This document shows, piece by piece, positions 23,901 through 38,213 of a stretch of DNA of 64,000 nt. The notes below the pieces were generated by a model that did not search any database, was not told where the DNA came from, and saw nothing but the letters and a program-made list of their open reading frames with translations. The DNA comes from Trichobilharzia szidati. Taxonomy: Eukaryota > Platyhelminthes > Trematoda > Strigeidida > Schistosomatidae. The translations under genes and the position numbers were made by a program. Within the stretch, counting starts at the first letter, position 1. Every line of letters begins with the position of its first letter. The stretch lies in NCBI GenBank assembly GCA_944472155.2, contig OX235271.1:93695256-93759255 (forward strand). The letters are read 5' to 3'.

Positions 23901-26900
23901 TGTGATAATATTCGCCTGTAAACCAATCGGTCAAAGCGTCGAACTTTACTCTGCCGATCTCGTCTGTAGAAAATAAGACACTGTAATCAGCTGTAATACA
24001 CTGGGTGTTTAAATCAATATGAGACACATGAGACTCCATTATGGACAAGATTTTATTTTGATAAATTACACAGTGTTATACAGTAATATTAACTGATGAC
24101 GTTTCGAGCACAAGTTATTACTGCTCATAATCATATCAAGTTACTCACACCACTTTTTCCTTCATTTATATACATATGTATGGAATTGACTAGATATTTG
24201 AATAAAAATCAATATGAGATAATGTACATTCAGAAATAACAATATAAGTGTTATTGAATAAATACAATCAGTTGGGAAATAAGACGAGTGTTTTTTTAAG
24301 TCATAATAAGTAACTTGTTAGAATGTTGTAATGTGTTTGAATTGAAATAGAATTTTGAGATTATTTATTATCCTACCACAGTTTTTTTTTTTTTTCCTTC
24401 ACGTTCCCCAGTGGAACATAGGGCTTCAAGCTTGAGGCTTGAGGTTTCTGTAGCAGTGTTTATTTTACAGGATGGGGTTGCTAGCCTCATGCCCAACCTT
24501 CCCTCTTCACCAGCATTATTTCTGGCTTAGTGAGGTAAAGGAGTGCGTCCAGTGGCAGGGGATCGAACCCCGGACCATATGCATGGTCGGCGAGCGTCTT
24601 AACCGCCATGCCACCGACGCACATCCTACCACAGTGCCCGAGTTTTATACTTATATCAATGAAATACATGAGAATTCATTTAGTTGATAAAATATAATTT
24701 ATTCTTATAGAATGATAAATAGGCTGACAGCAACTTGACATCACAAATTGCATACGTGATATATATATATATATATGCACGTAAATGTATCGATCAAGTA
24801 TACTTGATTCTAATTTGAATCAAAATGAAGACTGTTGTGATACCTTCAGTAATAATAACAATAGGGAATTGGATTCAATATGTTCCCTTCAAAAAACCAG
24901 CATTTTTTTATATTGGCTTCATGTTTTGTGTAGTGTAGGTGTAGAAAAACGTTGAATCTAGAAAAAAAATAAAGGTTTAACAATGAGAAAATCCAACTTT
25001 TTATTTTTCACAATGCTTACAAGTTGTAAACAATTTAATTACATTTTCCAGTATGACATATCTCACACAGGGGTTTAGGCATCCATCTGTAGAGTGATTA
25101 GTCTAAAATTAAAATGCCAATAGCCATTTTTAATTAACCCTATAGTACTACTTTTTATTAATAATAATAATAATAATAATTTAAGTGTTGGTTTGTAGGG
25201 ATTTTATTGGTTACATGATTTCATCATGAGCTGACATTGGTTAGAGAACCATTGGAAAACCTGGGAGTACTGGACAGCTGTTTCGACCTAGTTCGAGACT
25301 CTTCATCAGTACGCAACCACCACAATGGCCTTCTGGTTACAAGGCGAGCTCGTAGACCAATAAGCCACTGAGACCCGATCCAATGGCCCATGAATTCTAA
25401 CTTCTGCCAATTCACAACATAGTGCGACCACTAGCCAATGTCTTCAGCGAGTATTTCTCCTCACAACCGACCTGTTGCACCCTACTGGTTACGACTTCTC
25501 ACTAGAACCCCAGGTAACTAACTACCTACTTGAATAGGACCAGTCGCCAGTGAGCATCTCATCAATATTCAAGTGTTGGTTCTCTAACCAATGTCAGCTC
25601 ATAATGAAATAATAATTTAATAAGTTGATATAACTCTATACAAAAACACTTTCTGCATGTGTTAATTTTTTCTTCGATTTTCGATAGTTTCTTTAGCTAA
25701 CAAAACTATCTCCCTTAATTTAGTAACATGTTTCTATAAAAGTAAGGGGTTGTTGATACATTGATGTTGTTATGTTTATAATCAAAGCGTGCCAAATAAT
25801 TTGTCGCGTGCCGCTTCAACAAATTTTTATAAACACTGATTACTTCTAATTGATTTCGCTGTCATATGATGTAGGTATCTTGTCAACATCCCGTGGATTA
25901 TTGCATTTTTGAATGCAAAGAGATTAAATTTATGATGTGATTGTATTGGATTTCACAAAAACATACATTAACACCTGATATGCCTTTGTTAAATTTTGAT
26001 TTTGTACTTCCCGTTGATTGGATAATATTGGCCCGAAATAATCAGTCCCTGTTGACCTGTTGGCTCCCAGTACGGATGCTTTGACGATGTTTAAGGATTA
26101 GCATGTTGTTATTTGTTGATAGTAAGTAGTTGGAGGCAATCGGCGGCGACAATTGAACTCAGATTTCATGCTTCTGGGCACTCGTCAGCAAGGCGTATAT
26201 GCAGTCTTGAAGGAACTCATGTTCATCTTGAGATTGGAACCTGCGCCACCCAGTGGTGTAGTCAAAGATGTTACCACTGAGCTGTTCGGGCTCCCGGTTG
26301 ACCTTCTTTAGGACTGTATTGGATGCTTTGATTTGACACTAGTCAGTGCCTAGTGTAATGTGCGTCTAGTCCTTTGTTTGGTGCTGACTGAATTCTATCA
26401 GCCAAGTAAGTTTGTAATGTGGCCAGCATTCTAAGTGGCTCGCCATCATGGTGCACTTTGAATTGTGGATATCAGATGGTTGGAGGCAATTGGCAGATAC
26501 GCGCTGCCGACGAGTGCCAACTAGCACGAAACCTAGGTCCAAGGATTCCTACCGATTACCTCCAACCATTTGGTATCAACAATTTAAAGTACACCATGAT
26601 GGCGAGCCACCTAGAATAATGGCCACATTACAAACTTGACTGATAGAATTCACTCTGCACCAAACAAAGGACTAGACACACTACGCTAGTCACTGACTAG
26701 TGTCAAATCAGTGTTGTTATTTGGGGGGGGGGGGCAGTGACTGGATTCCACCACTAGTCACCATCATCTTTCACTCTGACCACATACTTTCATTCAGTCT
26801 TTGTATGATTTCTATGTTACCGTTGGACGCTTAACTTAACGCTTCTCATTCAAGGTTCTACCCAAGAAGGCCTAACGTATGATGTCACCCAATGGGTCTC

Positions 26901-29900
26901 CTCGACGTATATCCATATCCATTTTCCTCTGAATATTTGTTGGACAGTAGGTTTTTGGTTGGCCCGTTCTCAGAGTTCCTTGTTGCTTATCCTTTCTGGC
27001 CAGCTAGCGAAGGAAACTGATGATGGAAGACTGTAAATATCTAATAACTCCTGCTAATCGATTGCAATATAGGTGTCCATTTCCTTACTTTTAAGGAAAA
27101 ACATGCTTCAGTTTTACTTACGTTTCCTCATAAAATGAGGTCACACAGAAAAAGATTTTTCCAAACTATTTACAGTTATTTCATTAATAAAATGTGTACC
27201 AGTGGATTATTGAAACCCCTCAACAGTCTTTGATTTTAGCCAAGATTTTGATATGAATTTGTATCATTTTGTTTATTGCTACATAGAGTTGGTAATAGAT
27301 TAGACAATCTGTAAATGTCTGTCATAAAAGTAGCTCGAACTCGGAAAATATAATCAAGTAAAGGGAACACCTACAATTTATCCTGTAGTGTATAGCTTGG
27401 TAATCGTTTTGCAAACTTTATGGGTAGTATTCGTCCACCACCTGAAACTGTGCAATAAGACATTAATTGCATTCTAGTTACTAATCAGTCAAAAGTGGTG
27501 AGATCAAAACACGCCTCACTAATATATGAATTTTCTAACTATTGGTTTGAGCCAACTAGGAGGGGGGTGTAGATTGCCTAACTTGACTCTTCAGAATGCG
27601 AGAACACAGCTCTTGAAGAGTGTTGGTTACATAGCTCCAATTGGTGTGTTCACTACGAATCATCTTCCAGATTTCATAAATGTTCATTCAATTTCATCCA
27701 TTTTTCTTGTCATATGTACTTGTCCATTGTAGTTTTATTACATTTTTTTCTGTAATTTTATTTGTGCTTTCCCGACGAGTGATAGCTTCAATTGATGGAT
27801 GTGTAAAGGATGGATGCTCTCCTTATTTTCAGTGCTCTGTAGATTACACTCAGCTTCTTCCTGCCTGATTTACCCGCTGCTTCACTAACCTTCTCTCCTC
27901 TGTCATCTACTAGCTGTCTGTAGTGAGCCGTTTCTTGTTTAGCCTATTCTCCCTTAATAAGATGGCTGCGGGGGCTTACTTTCATGACACTGTCAGACAG
28001 CTCCAGTGTTTCTCCTAACCTTCAGAATTCTCCATGATGACTGCAGTATAGGTGTGCTTTTTAGTTTCATCCTTTAGTTTCTGAGTGTTGAACTTGAGTT
28101 GTAATCTACCTCCAGCTCCTTCGAAGGCTTTCAACTTGATCTTGAAGCCTCGCTGTACTAGATAGTGATCTGAATTTGCATCTTCGCTTTCTTGAGATTG
28201 GTATAAAGTCAAGCAGATTTTGGGTGTGTCCATCTCATGAAACTGACATCATTTTGTGTATATCCTTGTGCTTGTACACGGTGCTTCCAATTACCGAATC
28301 ATTAAAGGAGTAGAACTCTTGACAGACTTCTCTGTTCTCATTCATTTCATCGAGCGCATTTCAACCCATAATAAGTCCTGTTACCGTGTTGCCTGCTGCC
28401 TGTTTGGCAAGCATATTAACCATTTTTTTTCCTTCACTTTCCTCAGTGGAACATAAGGCTTCAAGCTAGTGGCTTGAAGTTTCTGTAGCAATGTTTATTT
28501 TAAAGGATGGGGTTGCTAGCCTCATGACCAAACTTTCCTCTTGACCAGCATTATTTCTGGCTTAGCGAGGTAAAGGAGTGCGGCGTCGGCCGGGGATCGA
28601 ACCCCAGACCATGTGCATGGTCGGCGAGCGTCCTAACCGCTATGCTACCGACGCACATACTAACCATTAGAATTTCGATATTTCGAAAATTCCACTAATC
28701 TTACAACAAATGGGAATGAGGAAAAAGGAGAACTGTGCAAATTGTGTCATGAATTTCTGCAGTTACAACTGATATGTAAACTTATGAACAGTAAATTCTG
28801 TTCGAAATATTACTGTTTCACTCTGTGATGTATATATCCAGGAAACAAAATGAATATTGAATCGGTAAACTTTTATGCAAACTGCTAAGTTGATAAGTCT
28901 CCTTTATCAATTATTATTCAATGTTGAATAGTTCTTTCAAAAAAATAAATAACCTACTTGAAAACAACAACACGTACAACTTTGCATAAAATCAAAAAGT
29001 ACACTGAGTAGTGAAGAGTAAATAAATATTCGTTTTAAAACTATATATTCAAAAATTCTTTGGTTGATTTTTTTAAAAAATCTTTATTTATATCATTTTG
29101 CACATTTCACATAACTAGTTTTAAACCATTCGTTTTGAAGTTAAAGTGTAAATTGTGTTTATTTATTTTTTTTGTATTCCTTAGAATTTACTATGAACAC
29201 CCGATACTCTTTTTCTCTGCTAATTGCGGAAATGAAATCATCTTGTTATGGCCTACAAAAGATACTGGTTTCATTTAAAACTCACGTACACTAATGGCTA
29301 TTATTAACGAAACAAAAATTCTGGGCATTATGGGCGTCAAGAGATGCACCACACGAGATCTCATAGTTTGTGCGAGGGCTGCGATACTGCCTGAACGCCC
29401 AGATCGAGGCATTTGGTTGTCAAAAAAGGCCACCCCTCCCCGCCAAGCCTTTGACTTGAAGTCTGATCCATGAAGCAGTGGAGCAGAGTCAGAAGCTACT
29501 TTCGCATAATTGCCGGTGACTAAAACGGGTTCATACGCTGTTTTATCCGTTTGCATTCTTGAGCCGATGTACACCATAGGTTTCTGAATCAGGGTTGTCC
29601 AGCTCTCCTATTTAAAGACCGGCATGCCCATCAGTCTCACTCGTTCGTTCACTTTTGTGAGGAACATGCGCCTTCTGCTATGTGAAGGCAATGAATAGAA
29701 CTTACCTGATAGAGGTTATGAAGGTGTGGCCACATTAGAGCTTTTCGAAGTGAAGACTTACTGTCGGTCGTACCAGGTGGTCTACGGGGCTTAACTAGGT
29801 GGGGTTTAATAGTGCATAGGCCGGAAATCGAACCCTGAACCACATGAGTGGTTGGCGAATATTTTACCATTAAATCACTGGGGTGCATGCCTATATACAC

Positions 29901-32900
29901 ACAACCTTCTTCACATTATTACTTGTAGGAAATATTAATACTAGAAGTAGCTTTTTACAGCCTAACAACACTTCAATATCAATGCAGGATTTTTGATTTC
30001 ATAACATCTATGCTCGCAATTTAATAATGATGATACCTCTTAAGGTAGCGAAATAAAAATTCATCTAATCTTACAGAAAATAGATTTGAATGTTTGCTCG
30101 TTTGTGCAAAGGACTGCATATTATCATGTGTCAAAACTACTCGAAACGCCTTTAAAACTGCAAACGCTTGGAAATTGGATCTGCGTCAACTTAATTGTGA
30201 CGTTCTAGTGTTACTCCCCCCCTCCCCCTTATTTAAACTGCCGTACTTGTTTTTGGAAACTGTCCTCAGAAACTTTATCCGGTCATATTTTAAGATTGTT
30301 TCTGAAAAACACTGCTAAGCTAATAAAACCATTCGGAATAGGTAATAACAGCACACACTAACACAACCCCTTCATTGAACACTATAGAGACCAAAATTTT
30401 GCACAGCAAATGAAAGCAAGATCAACATCATCTACAGAATAAATTGCATGCATTGCGGTAAGCACTATATTGGTCTAAGTGGGCGTTCCATTTGACTCTG
30501 AGTTCAAGAACATAAACTGACTGTTAAAAGACACGAGATGTATTCTCACATATCAAATGCGTATAGACAACTAAAGAGACCAGTTTGACTGGAAAAGTGT
30601 AGAAATTTAAAACACTAGTAGTACCGAAAATGTCAGGGAATTCCCAGAAGCCTGATGCTTAGACGAATTAGCGATCAACAGACACATGGCTACAAATCAA
30701 ATTTATCAACTAATGAGAAATAGATCACATTGATAAAGAAAGTAAAATTCTAATTCAATAAAAGCAGTCAGTGCCAAACAAACTATTTTTATTTATTATG
30801 TTTAATCTTCACTGAGTATCTTTAAGCACTACATGATTGTTTTCAGTTAGAATACAAATTTACGTAATCAATCAAGGATCTATTGCCCCAAAAATACGTA
30901 GAAGGAAATAAGGATAGATTGGGCGATAGGCTGAGGATACCGTCCAACAAAATCCGAATGAGATACGAGTTGGGCGTTTGAGTGTAACATGGAGGGAATC
31001 GTGTGGGGAGGAAATGACAGCTTATGGACAATTGTGGAACTATCTGAAAAGAACTGCAGAGTATAGAGTGAAGTCAAGAGGTGCTACTGAAGCCGTATGT
31101 TCCACTCGGAACCCAGGGAACAACAATGGTAATAATACAAATTTGCAAGATGTGAGGATTCTGGATCATTGGCTTGAACCACTGTAATTTTACCTAATGA
31201 GTCATGTACTTGTAGATGATTTACTATGTCCTTCACAACTAGGTCATATCATACGCCTTTACAAATCAAGCTTAGTTCGTTTTCTATTACATAAAATCTC
31301 TTGTTATAGACTGAAAAGGCGAAATAAACTAAATTTAAGGAGAATAAGTCATATAGTTCTATTCAGTTGACTGTGGTCTATACCAAATAGAATTGTTCCA
31401 CTATGGAACCACCACTTTAGTGGTCACACTAACCGCTGAAGTCGCTTTGTTGTCAATATTGTAATCTTACTGCTTTAATTCTTTTTCTGTATTCACATAA
31501 AATCCGCTTCAAGTGTATGCTTTTATTTTCTGTTATTTCTCTTCCCATTTCTCCTCAAGTTACGACATCGTGAACGCTTCCAAATGCTGTCTTTAGTGTA
31601 TATCTTGTTAGCTTGTGTTTCTTGGGGCTGTGCAATATATTTCTACTTATCACGAACAACTACGTGGGAGGTAAGTCAGTTGTATTACTTTTTATCAACT
31701 ATATTGTGTCACGATTCAACTGACATTTATGAATGTCTGAGTGTCAGTGTAAAACGGTGTGAACTCCACTTACGACTTGTAATTGAATAAAACTGACTGT
31801 TTCATTTTGGTAAAGTCTGATTGACTCCTCATCGTTTTATAAATTTTAAAGTCTCACTATCTTTTTTCCATTGTTATCTTATCTTTTCAAACCACTGTCC
31901 TGTGTTTAGTTCGCTTACATCTGACTACTAATCACTACTACTCAGTACATGTAGAGTACTGCAACTGTTATTTCCATTTCGCTGATATCTGACTTAGTAC
32001 TCTGCAGTACGTATGCCTAGAATTTTTAAATCGCATTCTCGTTTTCAGCACTCTGAGATACCTCAACTTCAAGCACATTTAAACGTGCTAATGAAAGCTA
32101 ACTCCTTACTTTAACAATAATTTCATGTATTAGACAGTTGGAACCCATTGTTGGCGAGCATTGGATCCAGATTTCATGCTTCTTGGCTGTCGTCAGCAAG
32201 GCATACATGCAACCTTGAAGGAACTCATGTCCCTCATGAGATTCGAACTCGCGTTATCCAGTGGTGCAGTCAAAGACGACGTTACTACTGAACTGTATTA
32301 GATGCTCTGGACAATATTTAGTAACTAGTAACATTTGTCTAGTCTTTTGTTTGGTGCAGACTGAATTCAATCAGTCAAGTTTGCAATGCTAGCCACCATT
32401 GCTACTAGGTGGCTTGACATCACTGTGCATTCTGAATTGTTGTTATGAGATGATTATTAGAAGGACTAGACGCATGATACTGTAAAGAAGAAAAGATCGA
32501 TGATGCCTGAAGGTATGTTAATTAGGACAAACCTTTTGTAGGTACATAAATTTTTGTATACCTTATCTTCAATGCCTTACTTGCACATCATTTGCAAATT
32601 GGTTGAATATCGTCACATTCCATATATTGTTGGATTCTGAACAGTGTTGTAACGTTCTTCTTACAGTTCTCTTCTTCGATTGATTTTTCCAGTGCTCAAA
32701 ACATATTGTTACTCTTCTGAATTCGTTTACCGATATACTACTTATATCTGACTGTAAGTAGCACTCACCACAATACTAGTTGCTAAGTGTCCAGTCGAAT
32801 TTTCATGTATGTTATCCACTGTTAGAGATAAGTTAAAGGTATAGTACCATCATGAAATATAGGCATATCCATGAATTTGACTACTCACGCATCTATTTCA

Positions 32901-35900
32901 TCAACCGTTGGTATTCGGAAATATATTGATTTACAATGGATTTGATAAAAAAGAATTCATTTAACAATATACAGAGAGATCAAGATCTATCGGTCAAGGA
33001 CAATGGTGAACTTTGAGCTGACCTCTATGGGAGTTAAATTACTGAATCATAATTAAGTTGCTGAAAACCTTTCCTCTACACTTACAATCATATGATGCTT
33101 GAACTTTCGTATAAGTTCATTAAGGTTTTAATAGATTCAGTGCTCTGAGTTCTAGTTGCAAGTTAAGATAATAGTACATTACTAAATTAGCTCTCAGTCA
33201 TTTGGACTGTAAACGAATGATCATTTATTTTTTTTTAAACGATGTATTCGACTAAAGGGCGGATGTACTGCTCAACAGTCCGCTCCGTCCTCCTTTATGG
33301 CTGGCTGTGAGACATGGCCATTGAGAGTGGAAGACATGAAAAGATTAGCTGTCTTTGATCATAGGTGTCTGCGTACTATCTCCCGTGTGAAGTGGTATAA
33401 TCAAGTGAGGAATATTGAGGTTAGACATCGGTCGAGTGCTAGGTAAGCAGGGGAAATCAGTCGACGAGTCTGTGAAATTACATCGACTGAGATGGTCAGG
33501 ACATGTGTCACGACGCATGCCTAGTCATCGCCTTCCTCGACGGGCAATGTTAGCTGACATAAGGTCAGGCTGGGAAAGAACTAGCGTCAGTCAAACCAAA
33601 ACATGACACCAGTCAATGAAATCTACGACAGTTAGTTTAAGCCAGTCACGTAGGAAGGTGTAGACTTCCTGGTTGGGGTCCTTGGGACGGTAAAAACCAA
33701 TAACTGAAGACAATCAGTGATATGGTTCAAAATCTTTCTCAATGACTGAAGCAGATGCATCCATTCCTTGTGACTTATAATGCCCAGTAAAGCTATATTG
33801 TTCTTCAATATTGCTATTCTTTTTGCCTCATATCTCTGTTTACTGTCTCTATTTTGCATTTCTTTTTACTTTCTTCTCTTGGTTTGTGTGCTAAGTGAAG
33901 TGTGGCGACTCGAAATGCTGCACATCGGTGCAAAGTTCTATGTCGAAAACAGACAGACAGACAGAAACGATGTATTCAAGTAATTGATCACTAACGCCTT
34001 TGTAACATCATTTGCTTATAACTTGGTCACTTGATGACACTTGCAAAAGTTAAATGTATTGTACTGCATTAAAGTACTTAAGTAATTTGGATAATCAGGA
34101 TGCAAGCCTTCAACTTTACAAAATACAGCCTTCTTATCTTCACCTCAGTTCTAGTGACCAATATGCCAACCCTAAAAATTGTATCATCATGTCTTGAATC
34201 CCATATTTCCGATATTTTTATCTTCCGACAAACGTTATTATCATTGTTGTTGATATGTAGTGTAATAGCCTGGGTTAATAAATAAACAGTAAAGCTTTCA
34301 CATATCTGCATGCTCGTGTGGTACTTATCAATCTATGTCATCTTTGACGTAGACTGGATATCCGGCTATCCATCAAATTCATGTGTGTACTACGCTGTAG
34401 TTCGCTTCGTCCTACTTTACAGTTGTGAGATATGACCACTGAAACTGGAAGACTGGAAGAGGTGTTTGTTTTCCATCTTCCCTGTAAACTGGTGTAATCT
34501 GCTGACTAGTATTAGGGTTAGGCGTAGAGTGTTAGGTAAGGAAGTGGAGTTGATCAATGAAGTTGTGAAGCTGCTTCGACTGGGATGACTAGAACGGGTT
34601 ACTCATATCAAGTCATCGCCTTCTTCATTGAGCAATGTGTTAGCCGAAAAAGGATTAGGCTGGAAAAGAGTTAGGGGTGGTGCAGTTGAAACGTAGCCAC
34701 AATCCATGAATTCTTTGTCTGGCTGGTTTTAATCACCTTGGTGGGCGTCGAATGTCTCCGGCTAGTGTTCTTGAGACTGTTGGTGACATGGCTCAAAGTT
34801 GTTTTCAATGGTGCAGATGCAGTCACTTTTTATGAATTTCAAGATCCATGTTACTACATCTTTCTTCCATACATTTCCGTTTACTATAGTCTATTTGCAT
34901 GTTGTTTTTGCTTGAGTTTTATGTGTGGTTCTATGAAGTTATGTCATCCTAAATCTGCTGCATTTTTATACAAAGTTAGTTCTACGTCGAAAATTCACTT
35001 GAATTTTGCTTATTTATATGTTTAACATTGAATAGCATTTTTTGAAGAAAAAAACCCACAAACACACGAATTTGATATTCGTATTTGGTATATGAGGCTG
35101 TATGCTTTAACAGCAGGATGAATCTTATGTTAAAATACTAAATGGACTTATTAGAGGAAATGGAATTTAATAATACAAGTATACTGTTGTAGTGGGTCGG
35201 TGGTTCAATGATGGAATGCTTGCTAACCACGCACGTGACTCGGGTTCGATTCACACGGTCGACGAACTCACCAGTTTCAATTAACTGGTAGTAAGCCAAG
35301 GAAAGAGCAGGTAGGTTCGGTGTAGGACTCGCAACCCCTACCCCACCGTAAGAACAAATACCACTGCTACTGGAATGCCAATAAGCTCAATTCTGAAACT
35401 CTATGTTCCACTAGGAACGCAAATGAATGGAAAAAAAAGTTTTTAAAAAATCACTGAAAGCAGTGTCCTTTGCCTAACCAACCTGTTTATCGTCTCTTTT
35501 CGGAAGAAATATTATTTATCTCTATGATTGTCATTACTGGATGAAAAAATTTTGTGTGTGTTTTTTTTTCAATTATCGCTCACTTTTCAGGTAACTCCTG
35601 CTCGCTCTCGTGCACTTAATCAACCCTGTGTTTTATTGGATTTCTACGATGCCCATGATGTTTGGCACTTTTTATCTTCCATATCTATGTTCTTTTCATT
35701 TATGGTAGGTGGATAAGTGTTAGTTAGTTTTGCATTTTCCATTAATATACTTTAATTTATTATTGTTTTCGGGGTGGATAAATCGCCTTACTTGCTTGAT
35801 TCCATATTAATTTTCAAGAAATAGGATGCGTACTGCCTATGAGTCCCAAACTAGGATGAAACAGCTGTCCAGTACTCCCTACTGGTTTTCAATGCTTCTC

Positions 35901-38172
35901 TGACTGATATTAAACCGTGGTCTAATTCAATTCATGAAGATTAATCTGATGCTCACTAATGACTTGCTACAGGACGAAGTTGCCTGGAGTTCTAGTGAGA
36001 AGTAGTGACCAGTGGGGTCCATCCAGTCGGGAGTGAGAATGGAGTTCTCACCGATGACATTGGTTGGTGGTCCCGCTAAAATCACGAATTGGTAGAAGTT
36101 AGAACTCATGGACTGGCCATTGAATCGCGTCCCAGTGGCTGAATAGTATAAGAGCTTGCCCTGTTACCAAAAGGTCCTTGGTTCGACCCCTGGCAGTGGG
36201 TGTGTGCTGCCGATGAGTCCCAAACTAGGATGAAACAACTGTCTATAGTAATTAACAAAATATTTGAGATAATTATTTACTACACTGTCCTATTTTTCTA
36301 GCAATAACTCAGCAGGAAAAGGCTGTGATAAGGATACCTCTGATGTCATGAAGTATGTATATAATTAATTATTGAATTTACTAAAACACGAACTTCGTAC
36401 ATTATGGGCACCAAGAAATGCGTCACAGGAAACCGTATAGTTTTTGTGAGGGCTGAAATACTGCCCTGGCGCCCAAACCAAAGTAGGTGGCCTACCGCTG
36501 CAGTGAACAAGAGTCAGGAGCTGCGTCCGCATGCTGCACCGCTAATTGTTATAAAGGTAATGAACTCAACTGGTAGGCTAATACGCCTATTCGTCCGTTG
36601 TACCTTCCGTTTCACTGAGCCACACAAATATCAAAAGCCAAAGGATGCCCTGTGACTGTAAAATGCTGCATATTTATTAGGAAACAACACATTATATTTA
36701 TACATTTTCCTTACCACAATACAGTTGGCTCACAGCCCTGGGAATGGATTGCTCTTATTGGCTGACAATAGCTATTCTGATTGTTTGACGATCTGACAAA
36801 GGCCAGGTAGGACAAAGATGATGAATTGATCTCACACAATAAATCACAATATGCATGAGAAATGATGGATTAATATAGTAACTCCATCACAAGATTCATG
36901 AGAAAGGATAATAATCTGCTTTGCTGGTTCTTATCAGGTGGTGACCAAAACAGATTCATTCCCTATTTGATCCCTCCGTATTCTGGAGCCCATGTACGCT
37001 ATAGGCTTAGAATCAGAATTTTCCAGCTCCTTCGGGTTGACAATCACGCTTAGCAGTCCGTTTGTAAACGTTAGACGTTCTCATCTACTCTCACTTTTGT
37101 GAGGGACACCCAGTTGTTTAAATCCAGTAAATAGGACGTACCTGCGGATGCTTTGAACGCGTGACCGCATGACAGCATTCCGATAGAAAGATCGAAGTTT
37201 TATCCTATGTTGGCCGTACCATGTCGTTTATGGGGGCTCGTGATGAAATAGATTTTATTGTTGATTTCTTACTAATTGAACGAAATATTCCCATGTTGAG
37301 TCATAAGAAAAAAGGCACAAACAGCGAAGAAAACTTTCCTTTCGATGATTCATTTTCATGAGCTGTACAATCGTAATTATAATTAACAAAGAAATCTTTA
37401 GACCAATCATATACTGGTAAACTTTGTCCCTGAAATATTGTATTACATAATGTAAAGTGTAAGAAGGGATGACTAATTGTAATTTAGAAAGGAGACAGAA
37501 GTTGGCATGATGTAATAAGTGTGAGATAATGACTAATCAATAAGCTCGTGTAGAATGGACAGGGACTAGTGGAAAGGCTATGAAGTGTTTTTGGATAAAA
37601 TCTGTATGAAAAAGCATTGTTATTAATAAACAGTAATGGAGTGGTAATACAATGTGGATGATGAGAATAATAATGATAAAAAAGTATCAGTAATAATAGT
37701 AATAATAAAGCTTAATAAAGGAAATAAGCAAAATTGTAGTAAGAACTTTACTCTGACCATGGTAGGGCAAGAGAATGTATGTATCGCTTTTGAATGCAGA
37801 GGTCCGGTTTCAGATCTCGAATAGGTAATGCTTCAGCTATGTACAGGTGGCGCATCTGAAGTCCCTTTGTACAATATTGAGGGACTCTGTGTAACACTGT
37901 GAAGCATTCATGTGGGGGTGCTCGATGTCCGGAGATGACAAGGTGTTCGAGGATCTAGCTGTTACTATTCTTCTATTCTCCTCTGGCTAACCAAGCTGGG
38001 CAGTGTTCCAGAATACGTTTGTGTACTTGACGTTGCGTACGGCCGATATACTTTGCTCCATACGGGCAAGTAAATTGATAAATACACATTGAAGTGGCCA
38101 AAAACGGTATCTTGTCCTTAGCGTTAGACTGGATTAACTGTCTGCTGAAAAATGTGTTACTTAGAGTGGCTG

Positions 38173-38213
<41 letters not shown>

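Noticed and set aside
24487..24669. Frames such as [20 protein letters not shown] as a gene
   Set aside because: It recurs at 11419 and 39879-40061 in either orientation and is SINE-B read through.
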